Assembly (NCBI GenBank): GCA_016213775.1
Contig: JACQZR010000051.1
Coordinates: forward strand, 1-49,916
Source of the DNA: Acidobacteriota bacterium
Lineage (GTDB): Bacteria; Acidobacteriota; Terriglobia; Bryobacterales; Bryobacteraceae
Direction: 5' to 3'
DNA: 49,916 nucleotides
This document shows positions 42,016 through 49,916 of this stretch, piece after piece. The notes beneath the pieces were generated by a model. That model saw only the letters and a program-made list of their open reading frames with translations, searched no databases and was not told where the DNA came from. Both the position numbers and the translations under genes were made by a program. The stretch's first letter is position 1, and each line of letters opens with the position of its first letter.

Positions 42016-44046
42016 CTATGGATTGGTGTAGAGCAAGATGTAGCCTATGGTCGTGCCTACTGGATTCTTCACTTTCAACACGCCAGCCCATCCGTTCGGA
42101 TTGGTGGCACTCATTAGTTCGGCCAAACGGTAACCGTTGCCGGTACCGCCTGCGATGATCAGTTCGCCTCCTGCGGTGACTTCCAGTAGGGTATGATCCG
42201 CGAGGTTTGATCCGGGGCCGTACACGCGCAACGGCGACTCCGCGGTGTCCTCTGCGGAGATCACGACTGCGCCGCAGGCGACTCCGGCAGCCACGTTCGC
42301 CGTCTGCGACGCCCACGTGCGGGCGTATCCGATCTTGGGGTCGTTGCCCTGTTGGAGGCACGCGCCCCACAGGTGGATCGAACCGGTGGTCCAGTCGTCG
42401 CCATTCGAATCGTATTGGCGCACGACGATCCAGAGGCCGGTCTGCCCGCCAGCCAGAGTGCCGGTTATCTTGAACCGCTGCCACGCTGTCGTGATTGTGA
42501 CCTGCGTCGGCCCCGCCAGGTATGCACCATAGGCGTTGTTGACCATGGCGAGAGACGCCGTCCGGGTTCCTGAGGCGACCTTCGCCCAGACATAGAACGT
42601 GTACGTGCCGCCGTCCACAAGACCCGCGATTTGTTGTTGGATAATCGGCGTCGCCGTGCTCACAGTCACTGTGTCAGCGGTCGTGTTGCCGTCCGGAGCG
42701 GTGGTGCTGTTCGCGGTCACCGAACAGCTCCCGCCGTTCTTGTCCCACGTCCCGACGCTGAAGTCTTCGGAGTACTTCGCCATGTTCTCGAACGCACCAC
42801 CGACTGTCTGGTAGGGCCCGCACTCGACGAAAGCCTGATCCCCACCGACGTGCAGAGCGCCGGTGAAGGTGTCGCCGGCCATATTCGCTGGCGTGTAGCC
42901 GAGAGCGCCAGTCACGTCTCCAGAAGAGAGTGCGGCGACGTTAACTGCCGCGCCCGCCGAAGCCTGGCGCAGAAGGCCGGGGCCGGTTGCGGAGAGATCT
43001 GCTCCAGATCCACCCCGCGCGAGCGCCAAGGAGCCGGAGACGATGTCTGTTGCGGCGTGGGTGTGGGTTCCGAGGGAGATCACTCCAGCGGCCAGCGATA
43101 GCCCGGAGCCGACACTCAGTTCGGCGAAAGTGTCGGGCGAAGGCGAGTAGAGGAGTTTGTTGGCGGCGACCGTGGTCAGTCCGGTGCCGCCGCGACTCAC
43201 GCCGAAGGCACCGCTCACGATGTCACCGGCGACATGACTGTGCGCGGGCAGGTCGGAGGCGGCAAGCGACGCACCGGCTGTGACGCGGCCCTTGGCGTCC
43301 ACGGTGACCTTGGGGTACGTGCCAGGCGTGACTGCCGTGTTCGCCAGCGAGAGCACACCGGCGGCGACCGCCAGCCCGCCGACCGCATCGATCTGGACGA
43401 TGCCCTTGGTTCCGGTCGTGGCATCCGGGTACGAGAACGCGCCGAACGTCTGGCCAACCGCGAAGTCGATGATTGCTTCCATGGCGACGTGGTTCGCGGC
43501 GTTCAGGCTCATGCCGAGGTCGCCGGAGTTGTCGGCCTTACGCCACCGCAACCCCCCGTCATTGGGCAGGCGCACGAGGCCGGTTCCAGCCTTGGCTCCC
43601 GCGCCGAACTCCGCGCCGTCCACGAAAGACTTCAGGCCAGTGATCGTGACCGCGCCGTCCTTGCGGACGTAGTTGCGCGCGGACGTCACACCAACCTCAT
43701 TCTCGATGGCGAGGACCGCCGACTGGAGGGCGGTCAAGAAGCCGGAGACCATGTTCGCCTTCACCGCCACGCCGGAGGAGTGCTGCGCCGTCGACGTTCC
43801 AAACGCTCCCCGCTGGCATCCGGTGAACTGCGTCGCTGTCTTCGCGGTGTAAATGATCAACTCGTCGTTAATCGAGAGAATGCCGTACGTGGGGGCGAAG
43901 CCATCGGTGGACGCGACGCTGACGGTCGAGTCGCCCGCGAGGATCTGTTGCGAAGCCGTTGTGTCGAGCGGCTTGGTCGAGAACGCATCCGCTGGTGAAT
44001 ACAGGCTCGAAGCGTCGTCAATCGCGCTTGGGTAGTTAGTCGCCAT
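42016..44046 (-). CDS. Phage tail fibre-like protein
   Basis: A 676-residue protein. An N-terminal beta module (DSTVSVASTDGFAP... ELIIYTAKTATQFTGCQRGA) is shared with the neighbouring protein. The middle has trimeric fibre repeats with SRGGTGLTTV and ARGGSGAD, spaced by HTHAATDIVSGS and HSHVAGDIVSGA. The C-terminal 300 residues contain a carbohydrate-binding-like beta-sandwich (SEDFSVGTWDKNGGSCSV... TAWQRFKITGTLAGGQ). It probably binds the host surface. Its start overlaps the end of the upstream 1179-residue gene by 11 nt. Confidence 0.8.
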   Translation of the reverse strand: MATNYPSAIDDASSLYSPADAFSTKPLDTTASQQILAGDSTVSVASTDGFAPTYGILSINDELIIYTAKTATQFTGCQRGAFGTSTAQHSSGVAVKANMVSGFLTALQSAVLAIENEVGVTSARNYVRKDGAVTITGLKSFVDGAEFGAGAKAGTGLVRLPNDGGLRWRKADNSGDLGMSLNAANHVAMEAIIDFAVGQTFGAFSYPDATTGTKGIVQIDAVGGLAVAAGVLSLANTAVTPGTYPKVTVDAKGRVTAGASLAASDLPAHSHVAGDIVSGAFGVSRGGTGLTTVAANKLLYSPSPDTFAELSVGSGLSLAAGVISLGTHTHAATDIVSGSLALARGGSGADLSATGPGLLRQASAGAAVNVAALSSGDVTGALGYTPANMAGDTFTGALHVGGDQAFVECGPYQTVGGAFENMAKYSEDFSVGTWDKNGGSCSVTANSTTAPDGNTTADTVTVSTATPIIQQQIAGLVDGGTYTFYVWAKVASGTRTASLAMVNNAYGAYLAGPTQVTITTAWQRFKITGTLAGGQTGLWIVVRQYDSNGDDWTTGSIHLWGACLQQGNDPKIGYARTWASQTANVAAGVACGAVVISAEDTAESPLRVYGPGSNLADHTLLEVTAGGELIIAGGTGNGYRLAELMSATNPNGWAGVLKVKNPVGTTIGYILLYTNP

Positions 44047-47000
44047 TGAGCTTTCTCTCGTTCAACTCGAAGCGGTTCATTGCGCCCGATGCGGTTGAGG
44101 CTACCGGCACCGCGACGGTGGCCTCCAGCGCACGCGCCACGCGAGGCCTGTGATACGCGACCGCTGTGGCCCCTGCTTGGGTCCATGCTTCGAGCGGGAT
44201 CGGTCTGCTGTTCAGGCAGAACTGATCGAAAGCCCAGAAGCACATCGAATAGAGCTTCGCCGCGCGCCACATCCCGTATGCCTGCGCGATGGGTGGGTCC
44301 GGTGGGCCGTAGATGCCCGCCAGGTAGATGCACTCCGCAGCGGGCCGGCCAAGGACCTCGTTCGCGTACCTTATGGTCTGACGCATCCGCACGGAGTTCT
44401 TCTGCCACACGTCATAATCGAATCCCTCGCAGCGGAAGTACTTGATCCCGTACGAGGAGGTCTTCCACTCGTTCGGCAGGTTGACGTGCATCAAGAGCTT
44501 CCGGAATGCAGCGTCCGGGGCGGGCTTCCCTTGGTTCGCGTCGAGCGGCCAGAGGCATTCGAACACGGCGGTCGGATGGTAGGAGCGGACATGCGCCATC
44601 ACATCGGCGCAGTACTCCCAGATGCGGTCGCGCAGAAAATCCGCGGTCCCGAACGGGTGCGCCGGATCGCCCGCCGGATCGTCCGTGTTGGCGGTGAACG
44701 GCCAGATCTGGTGCCCCTTCGCGGCTTGGAAGGTATCGATAGTTTCCTGATCGTAGAAGCCCATCCCGCCGTTCGGGTCCTGCGTGGTGTTCGGGAAGTA
44801 CCACCACTGCGTCTCGCCGAACTGAAGGACGACCGGCGCGCCCGCCGCCGCGATCTCGTCGGCGCATTCCTTATACATCTGGCGCAGGTAGTTCCGGACG
44901 CGCTGCCCGAAGTGCATCTGGTGCGACGGGATCTCCAGAAACACGTCTGCGCCTGGCTGGACGACGCCACCGGTGTACAGCAGGTACTTCGCCCGCATTG
45001 CGGTCGGAGGATTGTAGACCTCCATCGAGAACGCAAACGACGCGGTGATGCCCGCCGACTGAAACTGGCCGGCAAGGTCGCGAATCCACTTCCGCGCGCC
45101 CTCGGTCATGACCGGCGAGACGGAGTCGATCAACTCCCAATCGCCCTCGCTGCCCGCTGTTCCGAGGTTGTCCGTCAGCGTGAGTGTTACGGAGTTCGGC
45201 GCGCCGACAGAGATCGATGGGAACGTCCACGAGGGGGCCTTCGACTGGATGCGCAGCGTCGCGCTGGTTCCGAAATTATCATCGGCCCAAACGCCCACGA
45301 ACGTGCCGTTGAGCGCGGCGCGCATCTGGCTCACGATGCTCTGAAGTGTTTCGCCGTAACCGATGGCGTGGTTGAGGGTCGTCCCGGAAATCGTGATAGA
45401 CGCCACGTCCCCCGGAACCGGACTGCCCGAGAACGCGATGGTCGCGTAGGGGTACGTTGCGCCTACGCGCCGCCGCTTGTTGTTCCAGAAGACGCCCATG
45501 TACACGTCGGCATGACCCTGCAGCCCGAGCTTCTGGAGGTGCCAGAGGTGCCAGGCGGGGGGCTTCTTGTAGCCGTGGTCGGTGTCGAAATCGATGGCGA
45601 GCGACACGTCCGAAAGGACCTCCGGCGCGTCCGGAACGTCCTGCGGCACCATCGGCCATAGGTAATCGAAGTAGAAGTAGTACCCGGTTGACGCAGCGTT
45701 CTTGTCGAATAGGGCGGTGATCTCGACGATGTGGTTTCCGGCCGCGACGTTGCCGCGAACCTTCAGGTTCGCCGTGGTGCCGCCGAACTCTGCGAGGTAG
45801 AGATCGTGCGCGGTGACGACGCCGTCCACCGAGACGTTGATCTTTCCACAGTCGGTGTACAGGAACGTCCCGAGATACAGATCGTGCGTTTCAGACTTCG
45901 AGTAGGTGATCCGCACCTTGCGAACGTCGAGCGCGTTGGCGGGTGCAGTACGTTTCGCGTGGCCCGCGCTCCACCATTGCGTCGGGAAGCCGCCCGCGTA
46001 TTTGTAGCTCTCCCAGAAGCCGGTGTACTTGCACCGGCCATCGGACTCCTCGATGCGCGGCGCGGCACCACCAACTTTGAGGGTGCGGTCGCCGGTGACC
46101 GTGATGTTCGAGATTGTAGCGGCCCACTCCGCGTCGGAGGCGAAGCCGCTCATGGGCGAGAGCTTCTTTACGCGGGTTCCGGCCGCCCAGGTGCCGGGCG
46201 TCGAGGACTGGTAGCCACGCTCGACCGTGATTTGCGTCGGCGAATCCAGGGAGACAAGGCGCACGCGCTCCTCAGCCGTCGAAGTGCCGATGAAGTACCG
46301 GCCTCCAGAGAGTTTCGATGAGTCGTCCACCTGCCAGACGGTGTCATTCGGACCCACGCCGGTGGTGAGGAAACAGCCATCTTCCAATTCCTGCTCCGTG
46401 ACCTCGAAGCGCGGAGCGAAGACCATGTACATCTTGCGGCAGTCGTTCATCGGCACCGTGCGGCCGAGCTTGTCGAGGAGGGGCTGCGTGAAATCGAGGG
46501 TGATGTGGTACTTGCTGTCGTTGTCGCCGCCAGAGAAACGCCGCGACGTACCGCTGCCGTCAGACCAGTCGATCTGCTGTGACCCAGGCGGGTCCGGTGG
46601 GTTGGCGTCGATGTGGCCTGACGTGACCGTCACCCGGTCGATGTTGCCGAGCTTGCCGTAGCGCGCGGCTGGAAGCGCGGGCGTCGCAAACTGAAGCTGG
46701 AGGCTGGCCACTGAAGTCGAGAACGCCGTCGCGGTCGCCGCGATGACACCGGATTGGTCGGGACCGAACCGGCCCGCGACCGGGTCGCCAGGAGTGTTGA
46801 TGATTTGGGCGAACTTCTGGAGCAGATGCTTTGCGCCCAACTGGAGCGTGACGAAACTTCCGGCGGGATGGCTCATGGTGACCACGCAGCGGATCGTGCC
46901 TGCGCCGACGGCCTCGACGCGCACCAGTTCTTCGTTGGTGCCGGTGCGCTCGATGTAGACGTAGTCGCCGACACCAATTCCCGCCGTGCTCGCGACCGGA

Positions 47001-47575
47001 ATATCCTGAGCACTCGTGCTTCCGGTCACGTTTGCAGAGAGCGTCGTTTCGACGATGCAGTCGGTATGCGCCACTGTGTAGCGGGTGTCGCGGAAGTAGA
47101 GGTGAAGGTAGTCGATCCCGTGGTACGGCGCGATCCCGCCGGCGCCGAACTTGCAGGAGGCAGGTATCTCGCCGCCGGAGACGACCGTCGCGTGGTCGAG
47201 CAGCCGCACCTCGTACACATCGTTCGGACCGCCCACGCCACACACGAAGGTCATCGCGTCCCAGGAGACGGACGGGAACTTCGCGGCATCAAGACGCATC
47301 GCGCCATCGAGCGCGTGGTCGTACTCGATATCGAACTCCAGCTTCAGGCCGGAGAGATCCGTGCGCGGCAGATGCTTCACCCGGAGATGGTTGAAGTAGT
47401 CGTAGGCATTCCAGAAGCCCAGGACGGCGAAATCCTCGGCGGCTTGGAAGATTCCAGAGATGGACACACCAGTGGCGGTGGCATCGTGAATCGCCGTCGT
47501 CGCAGCGCGCCCGGAGAAGCCCTGTAACTGGAAGTTCCGGCGCGGGTCGAAGAGGTTGAGCGGTTCTGAGGCCAT
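44036..47575 (-). CDS. Large tail/baseplate protein with TIM-barrel-like C-terminus
   Basis: A 1179-residue protein. It has two or more small beta modules (TSAQDIPVASTAGIGVGDYV and DTVWQVDDSSKLSGGRYFIG), LamG/CBM-like beta parts in the N-terminal two thirds, and a C-terminal 350 residues that look like a glycoside-hydrolase TIM barrel, with acids in LQFGETQWWYF and AVFECLWPLDANQG. Phage tips of this kind can degrade surface glycans; enzyme activity is inferred from the pattern only. It is on the minus strand between the FRG gene and the fibre gene. Confidence 0.7.
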   Translation of the reverse strand: MASEPLNLFDPRRNFQLQGFSGRAATTAIHDATATGVSISGIFQAAEDFAVLGFWNAYDYFNHLRVKHLPRTDLSGLKLEFDIEYDHALDGAMRLDAAKFPSVSWDAMTFVCGVGGPNDVYEVRLLDHATVVSGGEIPASCKFGAGGIAPYHGIDYLHLYFRDTRYTVAHTDCIVETTLSANVTGSTSAQDIPVASTAGIGVGDYVYIERTGTNEELVRVEAVGAGTIRCVVTMSHPAGSFVTLQLGAKHLLQKFAQIINTPGDPVAGRFGPDQSGVIAATATAFSTSVASLQLQFATPALPAARYGKLGNIDRVTVTSGHIDANPPDPPGSQQIDWSDGSGTSRRFSGGDNDSKYHITLDFTQPLLDKLGRTVPMNDCRKMYMVFAPRFEVTEQELEDGCFLTTGVGPNDTVWQVDDSSKLSGGRYFIGTSTAEERVRLVSLDSPTQITVERGYQSSTPGTWAAGTRVKKLSPMSGFASDAEWAATISNITVTGDRTLKVGGAAPRIEESDGRCKYTGFWESYKYAGGFPTQWWSAGHAKRTAPANALDVRKVRITYSKSETHDLYLGTFLYTDCGKINVSVDGVVTAHDLYLAEFGGTTANLKVRGNVAAGNHIVEITALFDKNAASTGYYFYFDYLWPMVPQDVPDAPEVLSDVSLAIDFDTDHGYKKPPAWHLWHLQKLGLQGHADVYMGVFWNNKRRRVGATYPYATIAFSGSPVPGDVASITISGTTLNHAIGYGETLQSIVSQMRAALNGTFVGVWADDNFGTSATLRIQSKAPSWTFPSISVGAPNSVTLTLTDNLGTAGSEGDWELIDSVSPVMTEGARKWIRDLAGQFQSAGITASFAFSMEVYNPPTAMRAKYLLYTGGVVQPGADVFLEIPSHQMHFGQRVRNYLRQMYKECADEIAAAGAPVVLQFGETQWWYFPNTTQDPNGGMGFYDQETIDTFQAAKGHQIWPFTANTDDPAGDPAHPFGTADFLRDRIWEYCADVMAHVRSYHPTAVFECLWPLDANQGKPAPDAAFRKLLMHVNLPNEWKTSSYGIKYFRCEGFDYDVWQKNSVRMRQTIRYANEVLGRPAAECIYLAGIYGPPDPPIAQAYGMWRAAKLYSMCFWAFDQFCLNSRPIPLEAWTQAGATAVAYHRPRVARALEATVAVPVASTASGAMNRFELNERKLNGD

Positions 47576-47580
47576 GTAAA

Positions 47581-47694
47581 TCAGAAGTTGGTTGGCAGGA
47601 AGTACGGCGACCCGAACAGCGGAATCTTCGCCTGCGCCCGTGCGTCCAGAACTGCCCGATGATACAGCTCAAATGCCCGGACGAAAGTTTCAGC
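47581..47694 (-). pseudogene. 3' remnant of a tail gene
   Basis: Directly after the FRG gene's stop a frame with tail-gene character continues to a stop 5 nt before the 1179-residue gene: AETFVRAFELYHRAVLDARA then IPLFGSPYFLPTNF. It has no start codon or RBS of its own, and its 5' part would lie inside the FRG gene in another frame. I read it as the end of a gene whose beginning was lost when the FRG gene came in. Confidence 0.45.
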
Positions 47695-49159
47695 AGAGCC
47701 CGAATCTGTCGAGCCTGGCAGGGGAGAAGAATGCGGCGGTGCTGGTACTGCGATACAGTACCTGGCACGGTGCGAGTTGTCGCACAAATACATTGGCCAG
47801 TGCCGCGAACTCAAACAATCGTGACGGCTCCTGAATCGCCTGTAGCAAGCCGGTCATATTGGTCGTGATTTGGGGCATAACCCGCGGGTTAAGGTACGTG
47901 CCGACATCGTTCCGGACGGCATGCAAGAGGTCTGTTCGCGAAACGAATGCTCGAGAGTAGGCACCATCGGAAGCACCGAACTCCACTTCCATACTGTCAC
48001 CTAAACACACACGCGCTGCATTTTCGAAAGCAGTCGGATCTCGCTCCTCAGCACCCGCTTGCCACAGAGCCAGGCACCGCCCCACGCTGTCAGCGATTTG
48101 CTCGTCAGAGTACGGTAGGGCTCGAATTCCATCCCACAGCCAGCGAAGGGCGCGGTCCAATCGGGTTAGCCGCTTTGGAAGAACCCCGTCACCTTCGATC
48201 CTCCAGGCGATGGCACGCTTCCTCGCACTTGATTCCTGTGCGAGATAGGAACCGATCTTGTCTCTCAGCGCTTCGCCGGATTGGAGTGGGTCGCTACCAT
48301 TTTGTGCATGAATCATGATCGCCTGCCCCGCTGAAACCTCGCTGTAAGTCTCTCTGGAGGACTCGATCCACGGTCGAAGATCAGTCTGCCAAGAGCTAAG
48401 CAAAGGAATTCCGTTTGGCACGAATTCTCGACTCCAGCCGCCCTGATCTTCGATTGTCATTTTACGTGCCCAAGGGAGCGACTGGACTACCGGCGTGCCC
48501 GCAAGGAGGCGTTCATTCATAAAGAACTGGTCAAGGAGTATCTCCAGCGCGCTTTTCTCTTGCGGATAAATCCTTTGTCGCGAAACAGTCTTGACGGGGC
48601 CGGTGTAGGGGAAGAGAATTCTATCGAGGTCATAGAAGTTCTCGAACTTATCATATGCGCAGAACAGAAACCTACCCTCTTGCGCCTCCAACCTCCAGAG
48701 ATTTGGGACTTCCACTTCGATGAACTCCGGGGGCGGGTACTCCGATGGCAGGTGCCGCCAGAATTCCTTTAGATCGCTGGTGTTTAGGCACAAGATGCAA
48801 CTATCGCCGTTCAGTGGTCTGTCATTCGGATTGTCAGCAGCGAAGAATCCGGCGATGTCGGGACTTGTAGTAAAGTCAACGTAGTTCGTTGGGATACCGT
48901 AATGTTGGGCAACTGCACAGGTTGCATCCACGTTCTTCACTAACGCTTCGAGGCCGGGTGTTGATTTCGCCCAATTAATGAAGCGCTTGGCTCTTTCGAG
49001 AGCCTCCTGCTCTCCATTCTTCCCGATCCGCACGAACGATGATTTGAGAGGCCAGTTCTGGACCTGACCACGAAACCAATCGTACTTTCCTTGGCGCTTC
49101 AGATCCGCAGCCAAGCGGACAGCGTCCTCTACATTCTGCGCTCGGTGCCACTGTGGCAT
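47690..49159 (-). CDS. FRG-domain protein
   Basis: A 489-residue protein with an N-terminal FRG domain: YDWFRGQVQNWPLKSSF (26-42) and AQHYGIPTNYVDFTTSPDIA (around 106-125). FRG proteins are uncharacterised in most cases but turn up often in phage-defence neighbourhoods. The C-terminal half is not recognised. Its start is the ATG at 49159. It sits between two tail genes in the same direction but does not look like a structural gene, so it is probably a moron or defence cargo. Confidence 0.82.
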   Translation of the reverse strand: MPQWHRAQNVEDAVRLAADLKRQGKYDWFRGQVQNWPLKSSFVRIGKNGEQEALERAKRFINWAKSTPGLEALVKNVDATCAVAQHYGIPTNYVDFTTSPDIAGFFAADNPNDRPLNGDSCILCLNTSDLKEFWRHLPSEYPPPEFIEVEVPNLWRLEAQEGRFLFCAYDKFENFYDLDRILFPYTGPVKTVSRQRIYPQEKSALEILLDQFFMNERLLAGTPVVQSLPWARKMTIEDQGGWSREFVPNGIPLLSSWQTDLRPWIESSRETYSEVSAGQAIMIHAQNGSDPLQSGEALRDKIGSYLAQESSARKRAIAWRIEGDGVLPKRLTRLDRALRWLWDGIRALPYSDEQIADSVGRCLALWQAGAEERDPTAFENAARVCLGDSMEVEFGASDGAYSRAFVSRTDLLHAVRNDVGTYLNPRVMPQITTNMTGLLQAIQEPSRLFEFAALANVFVRQLAPCQVLYRSTSTAAFFSPARLDRFGLC

Positions 49160-49283
49160 AAATGGATACTATCTCTGGAGCATTGTACTTCTCTCCCATT
49201 AAGGCGCGCCTCCCAGTGGAGCGAGACACTTGCAGAGGAGAAGCCCCGGATTGAAGACTGCAAGCCAACCTCGGCGTCAGAAG

Positions 49284-49916
49284 TCACGTCTGGATCACCA
49301 TCGTCAGATCTGAGCCCGCGTCCGGCGATGCGACCGCGAGGATATCGAACGCCAAGTCGTCGCCTTCGTTCAGAATGGGCGTCGGCCAGATGGCCGGACG
49401 GACGTTCTCTCCGGCCAAGTGGTCACCCGTTACAATCGCATCGAAGGTCTGGTTGCCCGGATCGACGGCGAGCAGATGCACGTATTCTTCATTCGCGCCG
49501 CCGAGGTCGATGTGGATGAACCGCCCGACCTCCAGACCAAGGCGGTTCCCGCCGTACGATGCCGTCGAGACCGTCTGTTGCGTTCCGGAGCCTGTGATGT
49601 CTTGCGCCAGCATGATGCCGTAATCGGCATACGGTAGTCGGCGCGTCGCCGGTAGACCGTAGCCCTGGTTGTTCACCATGAAGTCGAACGTGTTCTTGTA
49701 GGCGGTCGGCAACAACTGAGCGATGCCCATGTACTCAAGGGGCTCCCACGTCGCGCCGTCGTCGCGGCTGATCTTTATTAGATAGGCCGATTGACCGTCG
49801 GTGGTGCCTTGTTGGACATAGGCGTAGATGCAGCGGATGGACGCGGCGTCCTGCACCTTCATCGGTATCGCTACAGTGTCTTGCACTGCGAGCGCACCCG
49901 GAATCTGGAACGTGTA
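49284..49916 (-). CDS. Phage tail protein, 5' end beyond window
   Basis: The reading frame stays open to the right edge, so the gene is partial. Its last 210 residues show phage structural-protein character: KVQDAASIRCIYAYVQQG, SAYLIKISRDDGATWEPL, and a beta module with LGLEVGRFIHIDLGGANEEY like those in the large tail protein and the fibre. The C-terminus ends at VIQT*. The upstream part is not visible. About 120 bp without a gene separate it from the FRG gene. Confidence 0.6.
   Translation of the reverse strand, partial: YTFQIPGALAVQDTVAIPMKVQDAASIRCIYAYVQQGTTDGQSAYLIKISRDDGATWEPLEYMGIAQLLPTAYKNTFDFMVNNQGYGLPATRRLPYADYGIMLAQDITGSGTQQTVSTASYGGNRLGLEVGRFIHIDLGGANEEYVHLLAVDPGNQTFDAIVTGDHLAGENVRPAIWPTPILNEGDDLAFDILAVASPDAGSDLTMVIQT

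Larger units (their letters stand above)
10827..49916. mobile_element. Integrative element in tRNA-Ala, right end not in window
   Basis: The tRNA fragment, the integrase next to it, and the helicase, primase and excisionase-like genes mark one end of an integrated element. To the right come a pAgo operon, DISARM, an aminoacyl-tRNA-synthetase-like cluster and phage tail genes. No second tRNA-Ala copy was found by eye up to 49916. Whether the tail genes belong to the same element or to a second prophage cannot be decided from the window. The assignment of the whole stretch to one element is inference; the left boundary is well supported. Confidence 0.65.

Noticed and set aside
1-49916. CRISPR array
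   Set aside because: No series of regularly spaced direct repeats of 24-40 bp was seen; the only clustered repeat is the short GGACTCCA group.

Overview
The window is GC-rich DNA of a free-living aerobic bacterium. The cytochrome oxidase operon, the KdpD-like sensor and the AAA/nuclease-type ATPase fit an Acidobacteriota (Solibacter/Bryobacter-like) genome, but that placement is an inference from gene content and is weakly held.

Left part (1-10826) looks like host chromosome. It holds a small antitoxin-like gene with a broken VapC toxin, a predicted AAA ATPase with a nuclease-like tail, and an operon HD-coxB-coxA-coxC on the minus strand. Divergent from that operon is a two-component pair (KdpD-like kinase, KdpE-like regulator). 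A broken MmcQ/YjbR gene, a HigBA-type toxin-antitoxin pair and a HEPN-like gene follow.

At 10827-10871 lies the 3' part of a tRNA-Ala(GGC) on the minus strand, cut in the anticodon loop and followed at once by short repeats and a tyrosine integrase. This is one end of an integrative element whose other end lies beyond position 49916. Its first module, on the minus strand, is integrase, SF1 helicase, RepB-type primase, a phage ABA-sandwich-like protein and an excisionase-like protein.

The element carries at least three cargo blocks. (1) A minus-strand operon: HigB-like toxin, HTH-ImmA antitoxin/protease, an unknown 155-residue protein, an RsAgo-like long prokaryotic Argonaute with a ruined catalytic site, and an unknown 338-residue partner overlapping the Argonaute gene by 4 nt. 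(2) Divergent from it, a complete class 1 DISARM operon (drmD, drmMI, drmA, drmB, drmC), every junction overlapping. (3) Downstream and on the same strand, after 561 bp without a gene, a compact five-gene cluster: an AsnRS-like catalytic core without anticodon-binding domain, a SAM methyltransferase, an MccF-like S66 peptidase, a second SAM methyltransferase, and a MetRS paralogue that has lost its HIGH and KMSKS signatures. I do not recognise this cluster as a described system. The best reading is a biosynthetic or self-immunity cluster for an aminoacyl-nucleotide (microcin C-like) compound, and it is the most interesting item here.

The right end (41649-49916) is a minus-strand phage tail/fibre module. 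It includes a 1179-residue protein with a TIM-barrel-like C-terminus and a fibre with carbohydrate-binding-like modules. A gene for an FRG-domain protein sits inside the module and appears to have replaced the 5' part of a tail gene. The element is thus either a prophage loaded with defence and biosynthetic cargo or a composite of a tRNA-integrating element and a prophage.
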